Positions 1 through 5,160 of a stretch of 5,160 nt of DNA are shown piece by piece (the stretch's first letter is position 1; each line of letters opens with the position of its first letter). Below the pieces are notes generated by a model. It was given only the letters and a program-made list of their open reading frames with translations, was not told the DNA's origin and searched no databases. Both the position numbers and the translations under genes were made by a program. Source of the DNA: Acidocella sp. (GTDB taxonomy: Bacteria; Pseudomonadota; Alphaproteobacteria; Acetobacterales; Acetobacteraceae); NCBI GenBank assembly GCA_028687415.1, contig JAQUAC010000189.1:1-5160 (forward strand), written 5' to 3'.

Positions 1-1
1 G

Positions 2-112
2 GAAGCGCCAGCCAGACGCTCCGCCGCATCGGCGGCAAAAGCCCCCGCCCTGAGGCGCGTGGCCGCGCCCAGGGCACCTGCCGCAGCGGAGGCGGACTGG
101 GCGGAATTCTAA
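2..112 (+). CDS. C-terminal end of a methyl-accepting chemotaxis protein (partial, 5' end outside window)
   Basis: The frame opening at base 2 is uninterrupted to the TAA at 110-112 and gives 36 residues. It is an Ala/Pro/Arg-rich flexible stretch ending EADWAEF. Many chemoreceptors end in a low-complexity tether followed by a pentapeptide of the xWxxF type (NWETF in E. coli Tar/Tsr, DWEEF-like in alphaproteobacteria). This peptide docks the adaptation enzymes CheR and CheB next to the methylation helices. Here the pentapeptide is DWAEF, with both aromatic anchors present at the very C-terminus, as that function requires. The signalling and sensor domains lie to the left of the window, so ligand and topology cannot be judged. 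The following receptor-like gene on the same strand (655-1803) supports a chemotaxis context. The identification rests on the tail alone; another protein with a fortuitous WxxF end is possible but less likely. Confidence 0.72.
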   Translation, partial: EAPARRSAASAAKAPALRRVAAPRAPAAAEADWAEF

Positions 113-384
113 GGCGCGGGCCCGGCTTTTGTAAAAGCGGCGCCTGAGGCGCAGTGGTCAGTGTGACGCAGAACCAGCATGTGATCCTGCGCTTCGGCGA
201 ACTTGCCGCGCGCCGATCTCAACGCCAAGAACGCCGGTGCCGCCGCCGTGGCGGCAATGCCTTTGCTGAGGATGTTGGCCTGAGCATCGCCAGCGATTTG
301 TTTTGCTCGCCGGCACCAGCACCACGGAGCGCGCGCCGAACCTTGACCGGCATTGGCGCTACCATGCGGCAGGGAGCTATCTGC
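109..384 (-). other. Minus-strand open stretch without a start codon, possible gene remnant
   Basis: Reading the minus strand, the frame bounded by stops at 385-387 (upstream) and 109-111 (end) is open for 91 codons. The middle of it, about 300 down to 145, has ordinary high-GC codon use and a protein-like composition, for example AQANILSKGIAATAAAPAF followed by ALRSARGKFAEAQDHMLVL. There is no ATG or GTG at a suitable position and no Shine-Dalgarno, and the first 30 codons read poorly (Trp/Cys-rich). I do not recognise the family. It may be a fragment of a former gene on the opposite strand or simply an open frame favoured by high GC. It overlaps the stop codon of the upstream receptor gene, which argues against a functional gene. 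Confidence 0.2.
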
Positions 385-654
385 TCAACCATGTTCTGCC
401 CGGAAAGCTGGTGCGCAAATGTCCTGAAGACCGTGTTCCTGAAAGGCAATCTTCCTTGCTGTAATTGGATGTTTGGCCACTCCGGTAAGTGAGCCGGTTG
501 TGAAAACAGGCAATCGACAAGAAAATGGGCAACTGGCCGGTCAGCGTTAAGCTATTGGAAAGTTGTGCGGGGCATACTCACTAGTGTTTGCCATATCCTC
601 GAAGCCATTGGAGGCATGTTGTGCCAGTCGCCGCCGCGCGTGAATTAGGTAAAG
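113..654. other. Intergenic stretch with no intact gene, low-GC core
   Basis: No reading frame here looks like a complete gene. The forward frame from 154 to 492 has an improbable composition: Arg/Cys-rich runs, then Trp/Cys-rich segments. It has no Shine-Dalgarno and no recognisable motif. Bases 361-600 contain about 123 G+C in 240 (roughly 51% by hand count), clearly below the flanking genes, which look to be in the mid-60s or higher. Codon-like patches exist in several frames: a minus-strand open stretch at 109-384, a forward stretch around 300-450, and a possible receptor remnant at 585-659. None is continuous with a start and a stop. The simplest reading is decayed coding sequence or a mosaic of remnants between two receptor genes, which may also carry the promoter for the second. 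I see no inverted-repeat ends or target-site duplication that would mark an insertion sequence. Confidence 0.6.
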
Positions 655-662
655 ATGTCTGA
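585..662 (+). pseudogene. Possible out-of-frame N-terminal remnant of the MCP-dCache gene
   Basis: The third forward frame is open from 585 to the TGA at 660-662 and ends PVAAARELGKDV. This frame stops just where the frame of the next gene, at ATG 655, becomes meaningful (SDALMAQGQASGTMQRV). Joined by one missing base near 657-660, the two pieces read ELGKDV-SDALMAQGQASG, a smooth amphipathic helix of the kind that forms the N-terminal arm of an MCP hairpin. That suggests a single-base deletion in an originally longer gene. A second patch in frame 1 (HILEAIGGML, about 592-621) may be another displaced piece. The inference rests on helix-like composition only, with no homologue compared. Confidence 0.3.
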
Positions 663-1803
663 CGCCCTCATGGCCCAAGGCCAAGCCTCCGGCACCATGC
701 AGCGGGTGAAGACCATGGTCACGGGGCTGGAGCGCCGGTTCCAGGAAATCGCCTCCATCGCTGACGTGATCAACCATGTCGCCAAGCACACCAAGCTGCT
801 CTCCTTCAACGCCACCATAGAGGCCGCGCGTGTCGGTGAGGTTGGGCGCGGCTTCTCTGTTGTTGCCTCCGAGGTCCGCAATCTGGCCGAGCGCACCGCC
901 AGCGCCACGGCGGACATCAACCGCATACTGCCCGAGATCAAGAAAGAAATCGGCGAGGCGGTGCAGGGGGTCGAGCAGGAAGAGAGCGAGGGGCTGCTGC
1001 AAAGCGGCATCCGCCTGGCCGGGCTGGAGGCGGCGCGGCTGCAAGCGCATTTCATGCATATCGCCACCACGCTGCACAGCCTGAAGCACACGCTGCGCGG
1101 ACTGAAACAAGCCAAGGAGGGGCTGACCCGCCGGGCTTTTGATGCCGTGATGAGTGAGTATCTGGCGCATAACCCGGACCTGCTCGCACTGGCCTGCTGC
1201 ATGGAGCCGAATGCGTTCGACGGGCGGGACGCGGAATTCGTCAATACCCCAGGCACGGACGCTTCCGGCCGCTACATCCCCTACTGGAATCGCGGTAGCG
1301 GCAAGATCGTGGTGGAGCCGGTGAGCGGCTATGACACGCAAGGCGAGAACGATTATTACGAGCTGCCCCGCCGCGCCGGGCGCGATGTGATGATCGAACC
1401 GTACGACTATCCTGTCGGCGGCCGTATCGTGAAAATCACCTCGCTGGCGTCTCCGTTCACGCTGAACGGGCGCTTTGCCGGGGTGATGGTGGCGGATTTT
1501 CTGCTGGGCCAGTTGCAGGCCGACCTCTCCCGCAACAAGCCCTTTGGCACTGGCGCGCTGCTGCTGATCTCGCATGGCGGGGTATATGCCACGCACCCGG
1601 ATACGCATCTGATCGGCAGCAAGGCCGATGGCCTGCCGGCCGAGGCGTTGCGGGCCATCACCGGGGGCGAGCGCTTCCATTATGTGGACGAGGCCGGGGT
1701 GGCGCGTATCTTTCATCCGCTGCCAATAGGTGAAGGCGATCAGCCCTGGTCGCTGCTGCTGCAATTCAATGTCGCGGCGGCGCTGCGTAACGGCGCTAAA
1801 TAA
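655..1803 (+). CDS. Soluble chemoreceptor-like protein: MCP signalling domain followed by dCache sensor domain
   Basis: The protein has 382 residues. Residues 31-90 match the conserved hairpin tip of methyl-accepting chemotaxis proteins, which contacts CheA and CheW: IADVINHVAKHT, LLSFNATIEAARVGEVGRGF, VVASEVRNLAER. Residues 91-160 continue as charged helix. Residues about 165-375 look like a double Cache (PDC/dCache_1) ligand-binding domain, with landmarks EPNAFDGRDAEF, GRYIPYWNRG, DYYELPRRAGRDVMIEPY, the NGRFAGVMVADF strand and THPDTHLIGS. Usual receptors have dCache first, periplasmic between two membrane helices, and MCP last. Here the order is reversed and no hydrophobic membrane segment or signal peptide is visible, so a cytoplasmic location is inferred. 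The tip differs from consensus: HTK replaces the usual QTN. The helix arm before the tip is about 60 residues and the arm after it about 100, so the N-terminus looks truncated. ATG 655 follows an in-frame TAG at 646 and a weak AGG at 647-649. It has no terminal WxxF peptide. Confidence 0.8.
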   Translation: MSDALMAQGQASGTMQRVKTMVTGLERRFQEIASIADVINHVAKHTKLLSFNATIEAARVGEVGRGFSVVASEVRNLAERTASATADINRILPEIKKEIGEAVQGVEQEESEGLLQSGIRLAGLEAARLQAHFMHIATTLHSLKHTLRGLKQAKEGLTRRAFDAVMSEYLAHNPDLLALACCMEPNAFDGRDAEFVNTPGTDASGRYIPYWNRGSGKIVVEPVSGYDTQGENDYYELPRRAGRDVMIEPYDYPVGGRIVKITSLASPFTLNGRFAGVMVADFLLGQLQADLSRNKPFGTGALLLISHGGVYATHPDTHLIGSKADGLPAEALRAITGGERFHYVDEAGVARIFHPLPIGEGDQPWSLLLQFNVAAALRNGAK

Positions 1804-1825
1804 ACACTCCGCCTACCCCCCTCAA

Positions 1826-1876
1826 AATCGCCGGGCGCGTTCATATATACGTTAGAAGGGCGTGCAACCGGCGATT
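1826..1876 (+). repeat. Inverted repeat upstream of wrbA, possible hairpin (attenuator, terminator or operator)
   Basis: The arms AATCGCCGG (1826-1834) and CCGGCGATT (1868-1876) are perfect reverse complements. The stem can extend inward: GCGCG (1835-1839) pairs with CGTGC (1861-1865) with one G-U, leaving an AA bulge at 1866-1867 and a loop of 21 bases that contains TATATA (1844-1849). The right arm is followed by GGTTTT and then directly by the wrbA Shine-Dalgarno. As RNA this could terminate read-through from the upstream receptor gene or shape the wrbA leader. As DNA the 42-bp centre-to-centre spacing (about four helical turns) could suit a pair of half-sites for a regulator. The poor T-tract makes a classical terminator doubtful. 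Confidence 0.45.
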
Positions 1877-1882
1877 GGTTTT

Positions 1883-1890
1883 AGGGGGGA
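1883..1890 (+). promoter_or_regulatory. Strong Shine-Dalgarno of wrbA
   Basis: AGGGGGGA lies three bases before ATG 1894; counting only AGGGGG, the spacing is five bases. It fixes the wrbA start and predicts efficient translation. It lies seven bases after the inverted repeat, so folding of the leader could affect its access. Confidence 0.75.
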
Positions 1891-1893
1891 TAA

Positions 1894-2496
1894 ATGGCAA
1901 AAATTCTCATACTTTACTACAGCACCTGGGGCCATGTGGAGACGATGGCCAATGCCGTCGCCGAGCGGGCGCGGGCGGTTCCGGACAGTGAGGTCACGCT
2001 CAAGCGCGTGCCGGAGACCATGCCGGAGGATGTGGTGAAAGCCATCCACGCCAAGACCGTGCAGGCCGCCCCTATCGCCGTGCCTGCGGAACTGGCTCAT
2101 TACGACGCGATTATCTTCGGCACGCCCACGCGCTTCGGCAACATGGCCGCGCAGATGCGCAACTTTCTGGACCAGACCGGCGGGCTGTGGGCGAAGGGCG
2201 CGCTCATCGGCAAGATCGGCTCTGTGTTCGTCAGCACCGGCACGCAGCATGGCGGGCAGGAGACCACCATCACCTCGTTCCACACCACGCTGCTGCATCA
2301 TGGCATGGTCATCGCCGGTGTGCCCTATTCCACCGTGGAGCTGAGCAATATGAGCGAGATTACCGGCGGCACGCCTTATGGCGCGACGACGCTCGCCAAT
2401 GCCGACGGCACCCGCCAGCCCAGTGCCAATGAGCTTGCCATCGCCCGCGCTCAGGGCAAGCATGTCGCGGAGCTTGCCGCCAAGCTCGCGGCCTAG
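1894..2496 (+). CDS. wrbA: NAD(P)H:quinone oxidoreductase type IV (WrbA flavoprotein)
   Basis: The protein has 200 residues, nearly the same length as E. coli WrbA (198), and is similar along its whole length. It is a flavodoxin-like, FMN-binding cytoplasmic enzyme. WrbA proteins form tetramers that use NAD(P)H to reduce quinones by two electrons, avoiding semiquinone and superoxide. The FMN phosphate loop is YYSTWGHVETMA (8-19). The flavin-ring segments are FGTPTRFGNMAAQMR (75-89), DQTGGLW (93-99) and STGTQHGGQETT (114-125), with HHGM at 135-138. The late family signature GGTPYGATT (158-166) and DGTRQPS (171-177) are intact. No truncation or missing cofactor residue is visible. The start is set by a strong Shine-Dalgarno. 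The gene is the first of a tight pair with the ThDP enzyme starting 10 bp downstream, so both are probably made from one mRNA. In many bacteria wrbA responds to stress or stationary phase; no regulator site can be named here beyond the upstream inverted repeat. Confidence 0.97.
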   Translation: MAKILILYYSTWGHVETMANAVAERARAVPDSEVTLKRVPETMPEDVVKAIHAKTVQAAPIAVPAELAHYDAIIFGTPTRFGNMAAQMRNFLDQTGGLWAKGALIGKIGSVFVSTGTQHGGQETTITSFHTTLLHHGMVIAGVPYSTVELSNMSEITGGTPYGATTLANADGTRQPSANELAIARAQGKHVAELAAKLAA

Positions 2497-2500
2497 GGGG
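2495..2500 (+). promoter_or_regulatory. Shine-Dalgarno overlapping the wrbA stop, deciding a GTG start
   Basis: AGGGGG begins inside the TAG stop codon of wrbA (2494-2496) and ends six bases before GTG 2507. An in-frame ATG at 2378 lies inside wrbA and has no comparable site, and family members begin at the equivalent of the GTG (NGAESLVRTLL). The overlap of stop and Shine-Dalgarno implies translational coupling of the two genes. Confidence 0.8.
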
Positions 2501-2506
2501 AATACG

Positions 2507-4045
2507 GTGAACGGTGCTGAAAGCCTGGTCCGCACGCTGCTGCGGGCTGGGATTGATACGGTATTCGCCAATCCCGGCACCAGCGAGATGCATTTTGTCG
2601 CGGCACTGGACCGTATCCCCGGCATGCACTGCGTGTTGTGCCTGGATGAAACCGTGGTGACCGGGGCGGCGGATGCCTATTACCGGATGAGCGGCAAGCC
2701 CGCCGCCACGCTGCTGCATTGTGGGCCGGGATTGGCCAATGGTTTGGCCAATCTGCACAACGCGCGGCGCGCGGGCTCGGGCGTCGTGAATATCGTCGGC
2801 GACCAGGCGAGCTATCACCGCCCGCTCGACGCCCCGCTTACCGCCGATGTTGAGGGGATAGCCGGGCCGGTCAGCGCCTTCGTCCGCCGCACCGCCTCGG
2901 AGGCTACGGTGGGGGCAGATGTTGCCGACGCCATCGCGGCGGCGCGGCGCTTTCCGGGGCAGGTCGCCACGCTGATCCTGCCCGCCGACACCGCCTGGGA
3001 GGAGGGCGGCGTGGTGGCCGATGCCGCCGCTCCGGTTGCGCCGCCATTGGTGGCGGAGGCTGGCATTACGGCCGCCGCCGCCCTGCTGCGCAACGGCAAG
3101 CCGACAATGCTGCTGCTCGGCGGCAAGGCCATGGGTGAGGCGCCGCTGCGCGCGGCCTGGAGCATCGCCCGCCACACCGGCGCAAAACTGCTGCTGGAGC
3201 GTTCCCCCGCGCGCCTGCCGCGTGGCCGGGGCCGGGTGCAGGCCGAGCGCATTCCCTATCCCATCGATCAGGGCTTCGCCGCCTTTACTGGCATGGAGCA
3301 GGTGATTCTGGTCAACACTCCGCCGCCTGTTTCCTTTTTTGCTTATCCCGGTAAGCGCGGGGTACTCACGCCCGAGGGCTGCGCCGTATTTGCCCTGAGT
3401 ACCGCGGCGCAGGACGGCGCCGCCGCGCTGGCGGCATTGGCGCGGGAGCTGGGTGCCCCGGACGTGCCCCCCGCCGACCCTGGCCCCCGGCCTGGGTTAC
3501 CGCACGGCGCTGTCTCGCCCGAGGGCGTGGCGCAATCCCTGGCCGCGCTGATGCCTGACAACGCCATCATCATCGACGAAGCCATCTCCTTTGGCCGTGG
3601 CTTCTTCCCCGGCACCCACGCCGCCCCGCCACATGACTGGATGATGCTGACGGGCGGCGCCATAGGTGCTGGCATCCCCATGGCCGTGGGGGCCGCCATC
3701 GGCGCGCCGGGCCGCCGGGTTATCGCCTTACAGGCCGACGGCTCGGCCATGTACAGCCTCGCGGGGCTGTGGACCCAGGCGCGTGAGCGGCTGGACGTGA
3801 CCACCATCATCCTTGCCAACCGCAAATATAACATCCTGCTCGGCGAGCTCGCGGGCGTGGGCGCCAATCCGGGCCGCACGGCGCTGGACATGATGGACCT
3901 CACCAACCCGGCGCTGGACTGGTGCCAGCTTGCTGGCGGCATGGGGGTGCCCGCCAGCCGCGCCGCCAGCCTGGACGAGCTGAACACGCTGCTCGCCGCG
4001 AGCCTCTCCCGCCCGGGGCCGTTTCTGATCGAATTGCTGCTGTAA
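2507..4045 (+). CDS. Thiamine-diphosphate-dependent enzyme, acetolactate synthase large-subunit-like (IlvX type)
   Basis: The protein has 512 residues from GTG 2507. It has the three-part fold of ThDP decarboxylases and synthases. An N-terminal pyrimidine-binding domain (about 1-165) carries NPGTSEMHFVAALD (22-35), the cofactor-activating Glu48 in DETVVTGAADAY, and LLHCGPGLANGLANLHNARR (69-88). A shorter central domain spans about 180-320. The C-terminal pyrophosphate-binding domain carries QADGSAMYSL (409-418) through ANRKYN (437-442), with Asp411 and Asn438 as the likely Mg/ThDP ligands. The length and the NPGTSEMHF start resemble mycobacterial IlvX and the many proteins annotated acetolactate synthase large subunit that lack a nearby small subunit. 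No ilvH-like gene lies in this window, and biosynthetic AHAS is normally longer (about 560-600). A 2-oxoacid decarboxylase or carboligase role, as in benzoylformate decarboxylase, is therefore as likely as acetolactate synthesis. The substrate is unknown. It is co-transcribed with wrbA. The usual Gly after the Glu (FEGV) is Thr here. Confidence 0.88.
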   Translation: MNGAESLVRTLLRAGIDTVFANPGTSEMHFVAALDRIPGMHCVLCLDETVVTGAADAYYRMSGKPAATLLHCGPGLANGLANLHNARRAGSGVVNIVGDQASYHRPLDAPLTADVEGIAGPVSAFVRRTASEATVGADVADAIAAARRFPGQVATLILPADTAWEEGGVVADAAAPVAPPLVAEAGITAAAALLRNGKPTMLLLGGKAMGEAPLRAAWSIARHTGAKLLLERSPARLPRGRGRVQAERIPYPIDQGFAAFTGMEQVILVNTPPPVSFFAYPGKRGVLTPEGCAVFALSTAAQDGAAALAALARELGAPDVPPADPGPRPGLPHGAVSPEGVAQSLAALMPDNAIIIDEAISFGRGFFPGTHAAPPHDWMMLTGGAIGAGIPMAVGAAIGAPGRRVIALQADGSAMYSLAGLWTQARERLDVTTIILANRKYNILLGELAGVGANPGRTALDMMDLTNPALDWCQLAGGMGVPASRAASLDELNTLLAASLSRPGPFLIELLL

Positions 4046-4098
4046 TCTGGTTTCCTTGCTGAGCTGACCTATATCGTTCCTCATGGGGCGGACCCGGC

Positions 4099-5160
4099 AT
4101 GGACGCGCAATTCAGCATGGAAAGCGGCAACATGGGCGATGAAACCGCGCAGCTTGGGCGGAAAATACTGGTTTTTCAGGGGGGTGGCGCACTTGGTGCC
4201 TACCAGGCCGGAGTTTATCAGGCCCTGCATGAAGCCGGGATGGAGCCGGATTGGGTGATTGGCACCTCGATCGGCGCGATCAACGCCAGCCTGATCGCCG
4301 GGAATGAGCGGGCCCACCGGCTCGACCGGCTGCGAGAGTTCTGGCGGCGGGTGGAATACGGGGCGCTGGAGACCAGCGTGGCGAAACTGCCCGGCGGTGA
4401 CAGATTGGCACGCATGATGATCGTGCTGAACGGGCTGCCCGCCTTCTTCACCCCCAACCCGGCAGCGTCATGCAGCAACGTGTCACCAGAGAATGCCGCC
4501 TTCTACAGCACCGCGCCGCTGCGCCAAACGCTATCCGAGCTGGTGGATTTCAACCGCATTAACCGCGGGGAGATACGGATTTCCGTGGGTGCGGCCAATG
4601 TCTGCACCAGCCGGATGCATTATTTCGACAGCCGTGACCTCGATTTCCGCCTTGAACATGTGCTTGCCTCCGGTGCCATGCCACCCGGCTTCCCGGCTGT
4701 CCGGGTTGATGGCGAGCTGTACTGGGATGGCGGCATTCTCTCCAACACACCAATCGAGGCGATATTCGACGACAATCCCCGGCACAGCGCGTTGGTGTTT
4801 TCCGTGCATGTGTGGAACCCGGAAGGGCCGGAGCCGCGCGGTATTGCCGAGGTGTTGAACCGGCAGAAGGATGTGCAGTTCGCTAGCCGGGAGGAAAGCC
4901 ATGTAGAGCGGCAGCGGCAAATCCATAAGCTCCGCCATGTCATCGCCGAACTGACCAGCCGCCTGCCCGAGGCCGAGCGCGTGAGCAACCGGGTGCGGGA
5001 GCTGGCGAGCTATGGCTGCCTCACTCGCATGCACGTCGTCGCGCTCATGGCGCCGAACCTGCTGAACGAGGACTATATGAAGGATATTGACTTCAGCCGC
5101 GACGGCATCTGCGCGCGCTGGGAGGCCGGCTACGCTCAGACCATGCGGACGATAGAAACA
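4099..5160 (+). CDS. Patatin-like phospholipase with DUF3734-type C-terminal region (3' end outside window)
   Basis: The frame is open from ATG 4099 to the window end (354 codons, no stop). Patatin-family enzymes are lipid acyl hydrolases with a Ser-Asp dyad. The oxyanion loop QGGGALGAYQAG is at 27-38. The nucleophile elbow G-T-S-I-G has Ser57. The family block ASGAMPPGFPA is at 190-200, and the second catalytic residue is Asp210 in WDGG. After about residue 250 the sequence (RQKDVQFASR, LRHVIAEL, MHVVAL at 311-316, KDIDFSRDGICARWEAGY at 328-345) matches my recollection of DUF3734, found behind this patatin type. The family is usually somewhat longer than 354, so only the tail is missing. There is no signal peptide or membrane segment, so the protein is probably cytoplasmic or membrane-peripheral. 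The start is uncertain: ATG 4117 and 4132 also precede the domain. 4099 is favoured by GGGG at 4085-4088, although its spacing is rather long. It lies 53 bp after the ThDP gene. In other alphaproteobacteria such genes often neighbour 3-hydroxybutyrate dehydrogenase, which hints at polyhydroxybutyrate or membrane-lipid metabolism, but this is from memory. Confidence 0.92.
   Translation, partial: MDAQFSMESGNMGDETAQLGRKILVFQGGGALGAYQAGVYQALHEAGMEPDWVIGTSIGAINASLIAGNERAHRLDRLREFWRRVEYGALETSVAKLPGGDRLARMMIVLNGLPAFFTPNPAASCSNVSPENAAFYSTAPLRQTLSELVDFNRINRGEIRISVGAANVCTSRMHYFDSRDLDFRLEHVLASGAMPPGFPAVRVDGELYWDGGILSNTPIEAIFDDNPRHSALVFSVHVWNPEGPEPRGIAEVLNRQKDVQFASREESHVERQRQIHKLRHVIAELTSRLPEAERVSNRVRELASYGCLTRMHVVALMAPNLLNEDYMKDIDFSRDGICARWEAGYAQTMRTIET

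Noticed and set aside
121..140. Hairpin GCTTT/AAAGC with outer CC/GG pairs just after the first receptor gene
   Set aside because: It has a five-pair core, a bulged G and no following T-tract, so it is too weak to call a terminator.
154..492. Forward 112-codon open frame
   Set aside because: It has Arg-rich then Cys/Trp-rich composition, no Shine-Dalgarno and no motif, and it lies in a region where other frames look equally or more coding-like.
547..1764. Long minus-strand open frame of 405 codons
   Set aside because: It runs antisense to the clear MCP-dCache gene with codon-aligned GC bias; its composition (His/Gln/Arg/Gly-rich) and lack of any family motif mark it as a shadow.
2378..2506. 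ATG 2378 as the start of the ThDP enzyme
   Set aside because: It would add 43 residues from inside wrbA with low-complexity Ser/Pro/Arg content. GTG 2507 has a strong Shine-Dalgarno and begins where the family begins.
2360..3175. Minus-strand open frame of 271 codons
   Set aside because: It is antisense to wrbA and the ThDP gene, whose conserved motifs fix the coding strand.
4056..4075. TTGCTG and TATATC as promoter elements before the patatin gene
   Set aside because: The spacing is 8 bases rather than about 17, so they cannot form a standard sigma-70 promoter.
1..5160. CRISPR array, tRNA, rRNA, intact insertion sequence, toxin-antitoxin or defence system
   Set aside because: I saw no regularly spaced repeats, cloverleaf-like or rRNA-like sequence, transposase motif or paired small genes on either strand.

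Overview
This is a high-GC bacterial window with every supportable gene on the + strand. The GC-rich codon use, a chemoreceptor tail ending in Asp-Trp-Ala-Glu-Phe, and the protein families suggest an alphaproteobacterium. An acetic-acid/Acidiphilium-like (Rhodospirillales) origin is possible, but that is an impression and was not tested.

Layout: (1) 2-112 is the last 36 codons of a chemoreceptor cut by the left edge, recognised by its Ala/Pro-rich linker and terminal WxxF docking peptide. (2) 113-654 holds no intact gene. Its 361-600 part is only about 51% GC by hand count, and short open stretches look like remnants. (3) 655-1803 encodes an unusual soluble receptor-like protein: a methyl-accepting (MCP) signalling hairpin comes first and a dCache sensor domain second, the reverse of the usual order, with no membrane segment. 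Its N-terminal helical arm is short, and a frameshifted upstream piece suggests that the 5' end has decayed. (4) 1804-1893 carries a perfect 9-bp inverted repeat, then a strong ribosome-binding site. (5) 1894-2496 is wrbA, an FMN NAD(P)H:quinone oxidoreductase. (6) 2507-4045 is a thiamine-diphosphate enzyme of the acetolactate-synthase-like/IlvX type. It starts at a GTG whose Shine-Dalgarno overlaps the wrbA stop codon. (7) 4099 to the right edge is a patatin-like serine lipase/phospholipase with a DUF3734-type C-terminal region, incomplete at the window end.

How the genes relate: wrbA and the ThDP enzyme are 10 bp apart and almost certainly co-transcribed and possibly translationally coupled. 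The patatin gene follows after 53 bp without a clear terminator and may belong to the same unit. The two chemoreceptor-type genes at the left appear to be a separate chemotaxis-related locus. I found no CRISPR, tRNA, rRNA, intact mobile element or defence system. The most unusual item is the inverted MCP-dCache protein. The rest is mostly recognisable enzyme families in a less common arrangement.
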